DNA of 64,000 nt from Paramacrobiotus metropolitanus (Eukaryota; Tardigrada; Eutardigrada; Parachela; Macrobiotidae), in NCBI RefSeq assembly GCF_019649055.1, contig NW_026570283.1, forward strand, positions 310,001-374,000. Reading direction: 5' to 3'. The position numbers and the translations under genes were made by a program. The notes under the pieces are model-generated. The model ran no database searches, was not told where the DNA came from, and worked only from the letters and a program-made list of their open reading frames with translations. How positions within the stretch are numbered: the stretch's first letter is position 1; the number at the start of each line of letters is the position of its first letter. This document shows, one piece after another, positions 36,483 to 48,800 of this stretch.

Positions 36483-37784
36483 TTATTTTATCTTGATTCG
36501 GCTAACGAAGGACCGGCAAGCCTCCATACCACGGTAAACTGTGGACGCTGCACCGACCAACACTTGACGGGAACCCGATCTGTAATCCTCATTCAGCAAG
36601 AGGAACAGTGCCTGCCAAGTTGAAAAATATGCACTTTACCGATATTTTCGACTGTGATGAAAATTAATGGAAATTTGTGATAAAAGACTTACGACGGCTA
36701 CCGAAACTTCACATCAGTAATTAGTAGCCGAAACAGAGAACAATGACATTGTCAGAAAGGTAACTCTTAAGTCATACGCTGTTATAGCCAGCACTGCAAA
36801 GGATCCTACGAGTAGATTGAACCGCTTGCCCTTTATACGTACCGGATGAGCAGCATAGCCTAACAGAACTGTGGTATGCAACCACGAAACCAATCGCCCG
36901 GGCCTTTTCTCGGGCGGCACGGCAAGCATAACGATCACAGCCGGCATATTGCACATTATATTCCAAATCTCCGCTGCACATAATGTTTTGGCAAGAGTAA
37001 TTTTCCGCCGTAAAACATTACGACGAAAGGTAGTCGCGTTAACACGAACAGCTACGCTATTTCGTCGTTTCACTGCCATAACTGTAAAGATGGTAATATA
37101 CAGTATGCCCAACACTACCGCTGGAAAATACTGCCCAACGGTCAACATCGAAAACAGCACTGCGCGATTGGTCACTTTGATTGTGTTACATCCACTCGAG
37201 ACCCCGATGCCGAAATAGGTGGGCAGTTGCTCGGATAGCACCACCATCCATATGGTCAAGATAAATATACATAGGGCTTGTTTAGAAGTTGTTTTATGGT
37301 AACTATGCGGAGCCAGCAACGCGATAAATCGGTTCACTCCAAGAAAAAGTGACGTCCAGTTGCCCAAGTGTGCGAAAATTGTCTGGAAGGTGTCAACCAG
37401 ACTACAGTCAAAATAAGGCATCGACTGACCGACCCATGCGCTAAAGGTAGGCAACAAGCCTATCGGACACATAACACTGCACAGGACTGTGTCGGTCACG
37501 ATTTTGTGGATGACAAGCCATCGGGAGCCGGTCTGCAGACGGCGATATGTGGCGATGGATAACAGGATTAGCAGGTTTAGAATTGTCCCAGCAAGGCATA
37601 TGAGTAGGTATGTAATCAGCCAAATTTTAACTCCACTTGTCGTTATAGAATTATGCATAGTAGGTTGCTGTGAGGCAGTGTTGTGGATGCGAACATGGTA
37701 ACTGTGATTGGACGAGAAATTACGCGTAAAAAATCGCGATGGTGGATACGAGGCAATCATTGTGAAGGGCCAGAAAGAGCGCAT
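36483..37784 (-). CDS. class A (rhodopsin-like) GPCR, paralogue 1
   Basis: Exon 1 (36843-37784) encodes an Asn-glycosylated N-terminus and seven membrane segments. TM1 has GTILN, TM2 has an Asp, TM3 ends in GVNRF instead of DRY, and TM7 has YAAHP. The donor (GTACGT) falls right after this HP, and exon 2 (36483-36611; acceptor ttggcag) supplies ALFLLLNEDYR and a short tail. The total is 356 residues. Reading through the donor gives another stop at 36714 but loses helix 8. The receptor at 59917-61139 has the same intron position after NP and about the same length, so the two are paralogues. The ligand is unknown; with no close family match it is an orphan receptor of the plasma membrane. An earlier start codon is possible. 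Confidence 0.85.
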
Positions 37785-40405
37785 GATATTTTTTCAGCGA
37801 TAAAAGGTCAGAGGAGTTCCATTTATGTAGACATATGGAATAATGCAAATGCCAGTAATTAACATGTATGAAAAGACCGCTGAAAAGAGGTTTGCCTTAA
37901 CTCGTAATAGAAACTAAAAAAGCTGCAAATAAAGGATTTTGGCCGAGGAAGTCGCACAACCGCATAATTAATATCCAGACAAATACCGTACAGACAACTC
38001 AGACAACATATAGTGGTTGTACGCTAGATGACTTCTATACAGGTACGTCTTTATGTTACCCAATATTATGGTCCCTAAATCTCATAAAAAGCGCATTATT
38101 CTCCTTCGACATCGAAAACTGATGGCCAGTCAAGGATTATGCACAATCCTGCAAGCCAGACGTTTCCTGCCATCACTTTTAAATTCTAAGGTAGGCCGTA
38201 GGCGTGCATACGTGATGCCAACATAAATAGGGAAGCCAAGTGCCGTGCCTGTTTTCCGCGACAACATTTGCAGGAACATCTGTAATACAATAAATTATGC
38301 ACTCAACAAACGGGTAGATTTACGTAAACGACTAGACGGTATGATATGGTTTAAACTGGATTTTAAAGCATGCCAGCATTTTTTACATTCGGATACCGAA
38401 CCATGAAAAGAAGCCGTTGCTAAACCCTTTGCGTGTTCTGTCATTCCACAAGTTGCATACACATTATTATAAGTCATGTCCATAGATATAATATATATAC
38501 CATTGATTTGATTTGCGCTTCGAAAACAGCGATCAGTGATTAAAGCTCACAGGTAAAAAAACTGAAAAATCGCTGGTTTTGTGCTCTTCACTTCTAATTA
38601 GCAATAAAAACAGACACGCGACAATGTGACCTTAAAAGTCTGTATCAGTGGCATTAGTTAAAAAGCGAGTTTGAATCACCTGAATTAACTTAAAATTGTT
38701 AGGATTCTAGCCAATCTGTTCGTAAAAGGTTGCGGCGCGAAACTTGTTTCCATCAAGTTCCAAATTACTACACAAAGCCGCGACCAAACTTTGCCATTTT
38801 CCGTGTAAAAAAATGCGAATTATGCTGCGATGTTACGACATAAAAGGTGATTCGCCTTTGTTGATTCACTTAATTGATATTGTTCAGTTGCTTCCATAAA
38901 CCGCAACCATTCTAGCGGTTGTGCCAATTATGCCGGAAGAAGTTTGCAAAGCTGTACGAGTAAAATGGTTCTGTGTATTTAGATTACAATGTCATCCATA
39001 AGAATAATGTCCATGCCGGACGGGCGAAGTAATCCCAAAGGAGTTAGCCTAGAAATTTGTCTATCTTTAGAAGCGCGACCTGTTGCGTAAGGAAACTGTT
39101 TGGTTGTGCGCGCCTATTTCATAATTAACAATTCTAAGTAAAATATTGTAATAAAATATACTCGTTGTCCTGCTTCCCTAAATGAATAGATATTGTCATT
39201 ATTATTTAATTCTACTCTTCACTTACTTATTATGCCATATCAATCATTCAATGTTTAATGGTGAAGGTCAAGGCTCCTCGTACCACCTTATATTATACAA
39301 CTGATAGGCTCCTAGTAGGCTTTTACTTTCCTCTTTTTTTCAGACTTTTAAATCATAATTTAATGCCACATTTGCCCCGCCATTTTTGTTTCGCGCTTCA
39401 TAAAGCTGCAGAAGATGGCAAATGTAGTCCTTACAGATTAGCCGAGGTTCCGGCAGATTTGAGCTACGGAGTAGTACTATTACGTACTGTATACCGTTCT
39501 ACAGGTTGATTATATTTCTTGATTTTCGAATTTTTTTAAAATATTATAACAAATTTTTTAAATTTTTACATGTCTAGTACTATAATTTTTATTTGCCATT
39601 TAAAAACTTAAAAGGTGGCATCCGGAGCCGAACGGCTGTCTCGCAAAGGTGGTAAAAGGAGCCAGCGATATGCGACGTTTCTACTTATTTGAGTAATTAT
39701 CGTATTACGTATATTAAATGGTTATATTTGTAGAACGTTTTACCTCGACACTGCATTAACTAATACAAACACTGTATTACTGTAAACACTGTAGCGCTGT
39801 AATTCTGAAGCCAAGCCTGCAATATTTGTTTCTTTTTCATGTTACGTACAGTGCCTTCAGACTTCAGTAAAAAAAGTCGTACTTCCATGGTGAAAAGTAT
39901 GGCCAACAAGTTAAATGAAATTAATCCGAGTGAGTACTGTGCATCTATCTACATGGGACATTTTGCCGTTCTTGAGTCGATTATAACTCAAAGAGATAGC
40001 ACTTCGGCCCAGAATTTTTATTTCTCGTTGCACCATAAATAATGTCATCATAATTTCTGCTTCTTGGCTTTGCGCATAGTTTGTTAATTTTCTCACCAGT
40101 ATGGTTACATTTAACTTTATTAGGCACTTCGCAATAAGTACATAGATGCACGAAAGTTTTGTTATGGTCAGACATAAAACCCATCCGAAAACCCTTCTAA
40201 AAAAAACCCTTCCGGCGCCGTTGTGAAATCATTCAATACCTTCGTTTCTAACGTCACTGAAATCGTTAAAATAAGCTAATAATAATGAATTACTCATTGC
40301 CGCCGAAACAAAGAAAATGATTTCAGTTTTGAACATAAAAAACCGCTGGACAATTACATGCAAAATAATTTTAACAAACATTCCAAAGCGACCGAAGTTC
40401 ATAAC
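37785..40405. other. long region without a supported gene
   Basis: No frame has convincing domains or splice context. A minus-strand frame at 39981-40184 has CTYC and scattered Lys/Asn but no family match. A repeat copy at about 39803-39855 recurs at 40935-40990. Confidence 0.4.
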
Positions 40406-40990
40406 TCATTCATAATAGCGATATCGGAGGACATGGAGAGTGACCTTGCGCAACGATGTGAGATTGAGAGTTTCCACAAACCCTGGAGCAAGCTCATCGT
40501 CCGGAGAGAATCGAGGATCGCCTTTCTGCCATTTGCGCAGTACCTGTTCAAAATGCAGCAAACGTAGAAGTAAAAGTTAAAATAATTCGCTTTTAACTAA
40601 CCCTGTAGAACCGAGCACAAGTACCTTACGAGGTACTGTGCAGCAGCTATTTACACAAACAAAATCGAGTACTTCTATAAATTTATTGAAATGTGATACG
40701 CAGTTTGCTTAAAGATCTCAAAAGTAGATATGTTACGTATGTATGGTAATATGTTTAAAGCCCGAACCTTCATAGCCAGATCTAGAAGGGGAAAAGAAAA
40801 CTGGAAACACTGAGAATGTTGGAAAAGTTATGTGCGAGCAGATCAGATTGAGAGTGATTATTCGTACAATCTTCTATCATTTTACAGAAAACGGTTAAAA
40901 GTCTTAAAACAATGGCGGTATTAAGCTGACCGAGTCTTAATTCTGAAGCCAAGCATGCAATATTTGTTTCTTTTTTGTGCTACCTACAAT
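39803..40990 (+). repeat. pair of direct repeats about 52 bp long
   Basis: The segment AATTCTGAAGCCAAGC followed by TGCAATATTTGTTTCTTTTT occurs at about 39803-39855 and again at about 40935-40990, with five or six differences. The second copy lies in the intron of the F-box gene and the first downstream of it. This suggests a local duplication or two copies of a dispersed repeat. Confidence 0.65.
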
Positions 40991-41894
40991 GCAAACATCA
41001 GGCAACTTTCATAAAATAAGAATTCATACTGTACCTTTGTAGCAGCCTTCTTAGATTTTGGGCTTTCGCTCCACTCTTCCAATAGCTCTTGCTGTATCTT
41101 TACCATGTCCGCTTGGTTGACTTCCGGGCAAAAAGCCTCCAGCAGAGCTATCAGGGCATCCGGTGACTCCGCAAGCGCTTTTGCATCTAAAACTGCTTTC
41201 TCCAGCCAGATATTTGACACCACTTTCGACCTCGAAAATTCGTTCCCTTTCGGGCAAGTAAGCTTGCAAACCAAAATAGTCGTTCAAACGAGACCGGTGC
41301 GGAGGCCATACGGATTCCAAAAAGCCTCGTACCTCCACATGCTTCAGAAACAGTTTATCACAAGCGTCGCTCCACTGATTACGGAATTGGATAACAGACT
41401 TATCTGAAAAGTCCGAAAGGTCATCGGCCCATACTGCCCGTCGGGCAATGACGATCGTGGGAATTTTAATTCGCCGGGCCTTCAAAATGGCCGTTAAGGA
41501 ACGATACGGAAAGTGACACATGGTGTCTTCCGGGGTGCTACCGGTGATAATCAGCAACCGTGTACGACGACTAACCATTGACAGTAGCATCCAGTACCAC
41601 TCATGATCGCGGCATTTCGCCAAATCAACCGTTAAGCGCAGGTTCCTTTTTGGCTGCCAAGAACAGTTTCCAGGATTTACAAACAAGGGACGCTCTCCCC
41701 AGGTCCAGCACGTCCACAAACGAAAAGATTTCGTGGAGTATTTCCAGAGGTAGTTGTTGGATTAAAAACCCAAGAGGTTTTGGTACATTCTGCAACGGGT
41801 TTGGCTTTGAAACATGCGACAAAGTTAAAAACATGCTTTGAAACATGCATGATTTGATGCTTTGAAACATGCGACAAAGTAAAACTACTAACAT
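40406..41894 (-). pseudogene. F-box protein gene with two frame breaks
   Basis: The 5' part (about 41640-41894) encodes an F-box: LPLEILHEIF, then LGRASLVCKSW. F-box proteins link substrates to SCF ubiquitin ligases through SKP1. The coding signal then continues in a second frame (about 41290-41640; LLIITGSTPED and so on) and a third (41035-41270; LEEWSESPKSKKAATK). A phase-0 donor at 41034 leads to a last exon at 40406-40543 that ends in YRYYE and a stop. Both frame changes lie at short homopolymers (CTTTTTGG at 41646-41651 and CCAAAAT at 41271-41277). The gene may be intact with two sequence errors, or recently pseudogenised. The fine splicing and the phase-consistent last exon favour a recent event or an error. 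A C-terminal substrate-binding fold is not recognised. Confidence 0.65.
41806..41880. repeat. three copies of GCTTTGAAACATGC
   Basis: The motif occurs at about 41810, 41833 and 41858, partly extended by GACAAAGT. It lies at the 5' end of the F-box reading frame, so it either encodes a short degenerate N-terminal repeat or lies upstream of the true start codon. Confidence 0.6.
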
Positions 41895-42178
41895 GCTTCG
41901 TGAAATCCGATGTGCCTCAATAAAGAATTATTGCGAGACTAACTGTATAACTGCCTGAAATACGGATCACCCACGGACATTGCTGATAAATTTTATGGAA
42001 CAGTAGTATAACAAATACAGCGGTCATGGTCACAAAAAGAGGAAAAATGAATAATTAAAGGAAGGAAATGTCTTTGGTCCAAATGAGGAAGGAAATTAAA
42101 CGATCAGCAGTGCGTGTGTCATGTAAACTAAAACTGAAAGCATCTTTATCCGCGTACTTGTAGTCTTGTACTACCCGG

Positions 42179-42470
42179 TGTCAGAGTGCTGTGCATATAG
42201 CACAGGATAGTGGCACATACGCCTCACCATCATTGGATCGGCTTGCCATATGCCAGCTTCCAAACACGACGGAACGTGTTTGCCATTCGAGTGCCAGTAT
42301 CGGAACCGTTAACATCGATTCCTAGCTTTTTCGGATTTCATGCCCTTTTTCTTCATTAGATTTGCCTTTTGGTGGCCTTTTTAGCATTTATTTCACGGAA
42401 ATAAAGCGATCTCTCGAGGAGATGTTGTTTCGTTGTGTTTTCTCTATGCAGCGTGAGCGCTTCTCCGAGA
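42179..42470 (+). repeat. 5' long terminal repeat
   Basis: 292 bp beginning TGTCAGAG and ending CCGAGA rather than the usual CA. Near its start, CTGTGC-ATATA-GCACAG (42189-42205) combines a TATA-like core with a hexamer palindrome. AATAAA at 42400-42405 is the likely poly(A) signal. Compared with the 3' copy it has an extra GAG near 42420 and one substitution near 42240. Confidence 0.95.
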
Positions 42471-42488
42471 TGGTGGTGCCTTAAGATC
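42471..42488 (+). promoter_or_regulatory. candidate primer-binding site
   Basis: The bases directly after the LTR read TGGTGGTGCC, starting with the TGG complementary to a tRNA CCA end. The tRNA species was not identified. Confidence 0.5.
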
Positions 42489-43353
42489 CCTGTCATCCTC
42501 ATAGTTTTTGCACTCGATAACGGCGTTCTCTCATACACGCCGTGACACGGAAGTTTCCTCTCCTTCAGTGGAGACCTCGGTCCACCAGCGATAGCCAGCA
42601 AAGAGCAGCAGAAGCAGAAGAACCCCCGCTACCAGAAGCAAGGAGCGTCGCTGGTTCGGAAGGCACGCGGCCGCCAGCAAGGAGAAGAACCGCGGAGAGC
42701 GTACCAAAGTGGTAGGCATTAAGCCTAGAATTTAGAGTTCACAGGATTAATTCCCAAGCAGACGGATTATTTCTGTCCAGAGAATAGATATAGCTATTTT
42801 GAGAAAACAAGGAAGGAAGAAAACGGTTGTTTTCGAATAATTGAACACCGTGCAGTTAATTTGCGATTAAAATGAAGAAAGTCTTGGCCATTGTGATAGA
42901 TGGTAGAGTAGTGAAAGTTATTGTAACAGATATTGCTACAGTCTACCTGGACGATATCCTTTTGTGAAAAGGAACGATTGTTCCATCCGAAACTATTAAT
43001 AATTTATTGAGGGAACAATCGTTAAAGGTTATTTGCAGCGGAGCGATGGCTTCACAGAGCGGATTTCCTGATTCTATTTGAACGTTATGTCAAGGAACTA
43101 GCTGATCTTTATCAGCGATAGCCGTCTTTTGTGTGGGTAAAGCTGCAGAGCAGCTCAATAGAATTGCGTGAAGCAGGCCATTCATAGCTGCCCAGGCCAA
43201 CCTTCAGCCGTATGCTGCAGTGCAGCGACATATCATGTAACATTGACCTACAATGCAGATTGCATATTAACTCACGAAATAATCTCAGATAAAAATCGGG
43301 AATTTAATCCCGAATACTACCACTTGGTAATCATCGAAATTGAGGAAGGCAGA
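42489..43353 (+). other. retrotransposon leader with a small ORF and stem-loop
   Basis: The leader of about 880 bases is untranslated apart from a 31-codon ATG frame at 42872-42967 (hydrophobic, ending DDILL). Right after it, AACGATTGTTCC (42973-42984) pairs perfectly with 43012-43023 across a 27-base loop. This is a candidate packaging, dimerisation or translation-control structure. A minus-strand frame with a Leu-rich run at 42531-42719 is probably a shadow of the GC-rich leader. Confidence 0.5.
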
Positions 43354-45833
43354 ATGCCTTTACAGCGCTCACCGGTAAGGAAACAACAACCGGCTATAGA
43401 CAGAATTAAACAGGGCGTAGAAGACGTCTTAAAATCGGCCAGTAAAGTATTGAAAGGAATAACCGATGAACCAGCAAAGGCTGGCACAAGTGATATTGCA
43501 CAACAAGACAAAGTCACCCGTAGCAAAACGAATCAGTTGAAAGGGGCAGGTGTGGAAATCACCCACAAAGTCCTCGAGGATAAACCTCGCAAACCAAGGA
43601 AAGCAACCGTAATGGATCAGGGAGATAATCTCCTTGATACACCATTAATGCAGCCACCGGAACAGTTGTTTTTCCGGCCACTTACTCCCGAGAAAAGCCG
43701 ACAGGTTAATCCCGATAATCGGGAAGAAGTACAGGCACCTGCGCCAGAGCGATTTGATAGTACTACCGAATCAACGACCACAACAGGGTCGTTTTCTCAA
43801 GTGAGCGAAAGTGAATTAAACAAGTCCGCAACGACGGAGGAGGAGGAAGAACCGGTAACAGTCGTGCCTAGCACATTGCGTAAAACGCAATCGTATACCG
43901 CTAATCTGAATGAGTTGCTTAATTCAGCGGCAAAGCCGACAACAGGTTCCAGTATTGTGGAATTAAAACAGGCGACCGAAACTATTTCGGCGAATCAGGT
44001 ATTGATTAAGGATCTGCAGAGGAAATTGGAAGTAGCTGAGGACGAAGTTCAACATCATAAGAACCAGTACCAACATGCACATAGTTCTTTTAAAAATATG
44101 GAAAAAATCGTATTGGGTCTGCGGGCCTTAATAGGCGAAAAGGATGCGGCAATGGCTGAATTAAGAGGAAAAATAGACGAAGCACGCGTTAAAATTTCCG
44201 ATTTAAGTCAGCAAATAGCTGAGAAAGATACCATGCTCGATTAAGTATGGCAGGGAAACCAGCGATTAAAGACCAATAACTTTAACCATATGACAGATTT
44301 GAAAAATGTGCAGTCTATGCTGCACGAAAGCCAAACGGAACACAAATCCCTTATTGGGAGATTTAATTCCCTAGCAAAAGACTATCGAACGTTATACGAT
44401 CGACAGATGAATCCAGAAGCTGTGGAATACGGTGAGCGACCGCTCAGTAGGGCGTATGCCGCAAACACCGAAGAGACACAATTGTCTCGGGCACAGCATA
44501 CACCCTCGGCAATGAACGAGAGTGGTTTCCGGGAAATGCCGAGCACCGATAAGCAGCAATATATCCGCAGTATTTTGCGAGAAGAAATTCAGCGAGCAGG
44601 CATCGGACAAAGCAGGACGGTAAGCCCTGTAAGAAAATCAGATTTAGCTGAAGTGATGCGACAGCCCGTACCGCGTCCTAACTACAATGGTAGTAAAGAG
44701 GACATCGACAGTTTCATCATAAAATTCGACATGCGGCAATCGCAAATCGTTGGGTAACCGACGAGAGGAAGATCACCGAATTGGCATATTGCCTTAAAGA
44801 TGATGCCATTATTTGGTATAATGGATTAATAACGTCGACAACGCCGCCGACAACTTACAAAGAGTGGAAGAAACAATTAATCGCCCGTTTCGGCGATTCA
44901 AAACGAGCAGTAAATGCGCTAGCCGAATTGGCAAACCGCACGTATAAGCCTGGCCAAGAAACACTTGAAACCTATTATCAGTCAATGATGACATTGCGCG
45001 ATCGCGCAGGATTTAACGGATCACCGGAACAGGTCGTGAATTTCCTCGTAAAAGGGTTGAAAACCCATGAGAAATTGCACGATAAAATAGAAATAATGAG
45101 ACCGCTGACACCAGAACAGTTTCTGGAAATAATTCGTTATCTATCGTCGAATAACCCTGAGAAATATGTAATCCCAGTCGGCAATGTCCGACGTAAACAG
45201 GATCGCGATAGCGAAGCGGTGACTGTACGAACTGTACAGGTACAACCAAAGACTTACGCGGCAGCGGCGGCCAGCCCGCCGCGGCCAAGTAGTAAAAATA
45301 GTGGCAAACCCAGTTACGGTAACCGTAACAATAATACCGGTAATATCCGTAGTAATATCAGCAAAGCTGAAAGTAGCGATATCCGAAATAGTGGAGAGGA
45401 TAATCGCGCACCGTCTCGTAAAGAGCAGTGGGCAAATAATATTAGTAGAATACAGGAAGCGACCGATCGGTCCCCAGCCTTGCAGAAAACTTTGCGTGGC
45501 AACCGAGTAGTAAAATATTGCCAGCACTGTGATTTGTGCGGGCATTATTTCCGAGACTGCCAGTTCCGTGATAAACCACGGTGCGAAAATCCCACGTACC
45601 TCGCCTATCACGACCCAGAGACTGGAAATCGGCGATATGCCGCCGATTTCTACCAGCGCCGTAATGGCAGTCAATCAGGAAGCGAACCTAATTCGCCGGC
45701 CAGACAGAGGAGTAATTCCCGCCAGAGTATCGGCCCAGTAGAGGATCGGATACGTCCGACGCCTGGATCACCGTTACCGGATAATAATCCGTTTTCTGGT
45801 TTGGCTGATCAGGAAAACGAGGAAGGGCGCTAA
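43354..45833 (+). CDS. gag: Gag polyprotein of the retrotransposon (broken)
   Basis: Three consecutive frames together cover Gag. 43354-44244 holds a basic/Pro-rich N-terminus and a long coiled coil. After an in-frame TAA at 44242-44244 the same frame continues as coiled coil to 44757. The capsid (retrotransposon gag domain; IIWYNGLI, ETYYQSM) follows in another frame to 45833, the shift lying within about 44720-44757. A CCHC zinc knuckle (C-x2-C-x4-H-x4-C, 45519-45560) is the nucleic-acid-binding nucleocapsid. The start at 43354 is the first ATG; the frame is open upstream to 43168 without one. The pol frame overlaps the end by about 20 bases in the -1 frame, which allows frameshifting into pol. 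Confidence 0.85.
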
Positions 45834-48800
45834 ATTCCGGCTTTACCGACCCGATTCCGTCCAAACCGCCGGGCAAAACCGAAATAGTCACAATCAACGG
45901 ATTGCGTATCATTGAATCCGATGAATCATCGGATAGTAGCAATGCTACCATTAACTTCTGTACTGCAGTGATCAATTACACTGAACCTAGACGCGCATGT
46001 CCGCTAATGCTGAATGCATCTATTAACGGGCGCGAAGCGCCAGTAATGATTGACACTGGAGCTGAAACATCTTTGATTTCTAGCGAATTTGCTAGTGAAA
46101 TTAATGCAGCCAAAATACCATTAATAAAAGCCTTGCACATCCGCGGGATCGGCGGAGTGCGTGGGTTCTTAGTTACTCATTATTGCCGTATAATTGTTAA
46201 AATACAAGATTTCGAAGCAGTACATTCAGTGTACATTAAACCGACAACGGATGAGATCAAGGTTTTATTGGGGCAGGACTTTCTGCAAGACACCTTTTAC
46301 GCAGTTCGAAACAATAAACTGCGCTATTTGGAGTATCAGCCGAATAATACACCAGGAACTGTTATACTTAACAGACCAGCGTCACCTGTAATTCAGGCTA
46401 CGAAAACCGCAGAAGTAATCGATTTAACGAGACCCGCAATAACGGAAATACCAAAGGAAAAAAAAATTGTAGAAACTCTACAAATTAGTGGCAATATTGC
46501 CCAACCAGAAGAAAGTGTAATCTTCCTGATACCCGTGGCAACGGGAGAAACTAATAATGCCGCAGAGAGGTTACAAGCAGCGGAAATCGCCGTACCAATT
46601 GGGAGCAAAGTCTTCCCGATACCCGTGGCAAAAGCCACGATAGATACCGTAACGAAAACAGACAAGGTCGTTAATCGCAAACCGTTATTAAAAAAGCAAG
46701 TTAAAACCCGGTTACCCGCAAAGGCAACGTTTCGACGTCTTTGGGGAGAGTACAGAGTACTCATAAAAGAAATACAAGATCTAATCAAAACTAAAGAGGA
46801 CGGTACTAACGTCATGTACTTATTTCTGGACGACGAAGTACCGGTACCCGGTATTGATTCTGCAAAGGCAGAAGAAATCGTACGTAATTTAGCAAAGCAG
46901 TACAAAGCGGAGTACACAGCTTTGGAGGAGAAACAACGTCAGTTAACTGAAATATTCAAATATCTTAAAATACCACTACCGTATATATTGCGTACACCGT
47001 TGCGTGTATTAGCGCAGTTAACGAGACGTAAATTACCGGTATTGCCGTACCAGTTGAAGGAGTGTAAACCACTTGATAATTACGCTAATGAAACGGTTGT
47101 AAAAACCATAGCAAACCATAATCGGTCAGTTAGTTTTGCGCCAATGGCGCGGGTAGTTGAATTTATAACAGACGACCCACCTACCGTAGTGAGAAAATCT
47201 CTTGATATTGCCTCTACTAACGAGACTAATAATAATTTAATAAATCAAACTAGCATCGGGATAGTACCGGATTCTAACAATATAATTATCGTAAATGCAG
47301 AATTGGTAGGGCCCACTGATTCTGCCGAGATCACTAATGAACCTCCGACTTGGGAATTTTCCCAGTCTCCGAACATTAACCCTACTTACCGCGGTACACG
47401 CGTTAAGCCTATCAAAGTCTTCGCCGGCGATAAACTATTAATTAATCCGGGTACTAATTGGGCGACAGTAAATGTCCATTTCGATGCAGATGAGCAATTC
47501 GATACCGACAAATTTTTATTTCTTCCCAGTCCGCATATGTACATTGAGCGGCGTATACGGCCGATGGAAGGAGTGGTTAAACCACTGAATAATAAATTTG
47601 ATATGGTATTCGTTAATTTTCAACACCAGCGGCAGTCAATCAAAAAAGGCCAATTTATTGGCTACTTAGAACCGTATGAGGATATTCCTGATGTGAGTAT
47701 TCAGATTAACGCCACAATGTTGGCTGAGATGACAACAGAAGAGCAGGAGACAGTGATTAAAGCGGTGGATGAATTAAAAATTAATCCGGAATTAACCGCA
47801 CAGGAAATTAAAGAAATTAAAGAAATATTTCTTGAGTATCCAGGCTTATTCGCGACGAAAACCCGTCCGTTTGGCGATGTCCAAATAGTCAAACATCAAA
47901 TCGATACCGGTGATATTGCACCGATTAAATGCAAACCGCATAGAACTTCGTGGCGAGGCCGCGAAATTATTCAGGAACACGTTAATGAAATGCTGGAAAA
48001 AGGGATAATTCGAAAGTCGAATTCTCCCTGGTGTTTTCCCGTAGTATTAGCCAGCAAAAAGAATCCCGATGGAACCATCGGCACGCGATTTTGCGTTAAC
48101 TATATTAAGCTGAATGACGCTACTAAGAAGAATAATTATCCGCTTCCAAACCCGGACGAGCTTTTACAAGCCGTCGCGGATAATAAGTATTATTGCGGCT
48201 TCGACTGCAATGCAGGATTCTGGCAGGTGCAAATGCACGAAGACTCTATAGAGAAAACTGCGTTTATTACGCAGGACGGACTGTATGAGTTTTTGAGAAT
48301 GCCGTTCGGTGTTTGTAATGGCCCTGCAACGTTTCAGGAAGCCATGAATAGGACATTGTCGGACGTTCACTGCGAAAATATTTTCGCTTACTTAGACGAC
48401 ATTATTGCCGCCGCTAAAGACTTTGAAGATCTTAAACGAAAAATACGTTTAATGTGTGAGTGCCTTTTAAAGGCTGGTTTCACACTGAAACCGAGTAAGT
48501 GCCATATTGGCGAGACGGAGCTGCATTTCCTTGGACATATCGTGTCCAAGGATGGGATAAAAACGGATCCTGATAAAATAGCAGCTATTGAGAAATACCC
48601 AAAGCCAGAGACTGAAAAGGATCTGAGGTCATTCCTCGGACTTTGTAATTATTACCGTAAATTCGTTAAGGATTTTGCCGGTAGAACACGCCGTCTATAC
48701 GGCTTATTAAAAGGGGAAATTGATGTAAAAGCGAACTGGTCGATTGACCATGACAGTGAATTTGCTGATTTAAAATCAGCATTAATTAATGCGCCAGTAT

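Noticed and set aside
36714-36842. Unspliced C-terminal tail of GPCR paralogue 1
   Set aside because: A good donor follows the HP of TM7, and the downstream exon supplies a helix-8-like segment matching paralogue 2.
42531-42719. Minus-strand membrane peptide with a Leu-rich run
   Set aside because: It is antisense to the GC-rich retrotransposon leader and has no splice or promoter context. It also lies within the young element.
42950-42967. Leader peptide ending in YLDD as a reverse-transcriptase fragment
   Set aside because: Only four residues match and the surroundings do not fit an RT palm domain. The real YLDD is at 48389-48400.
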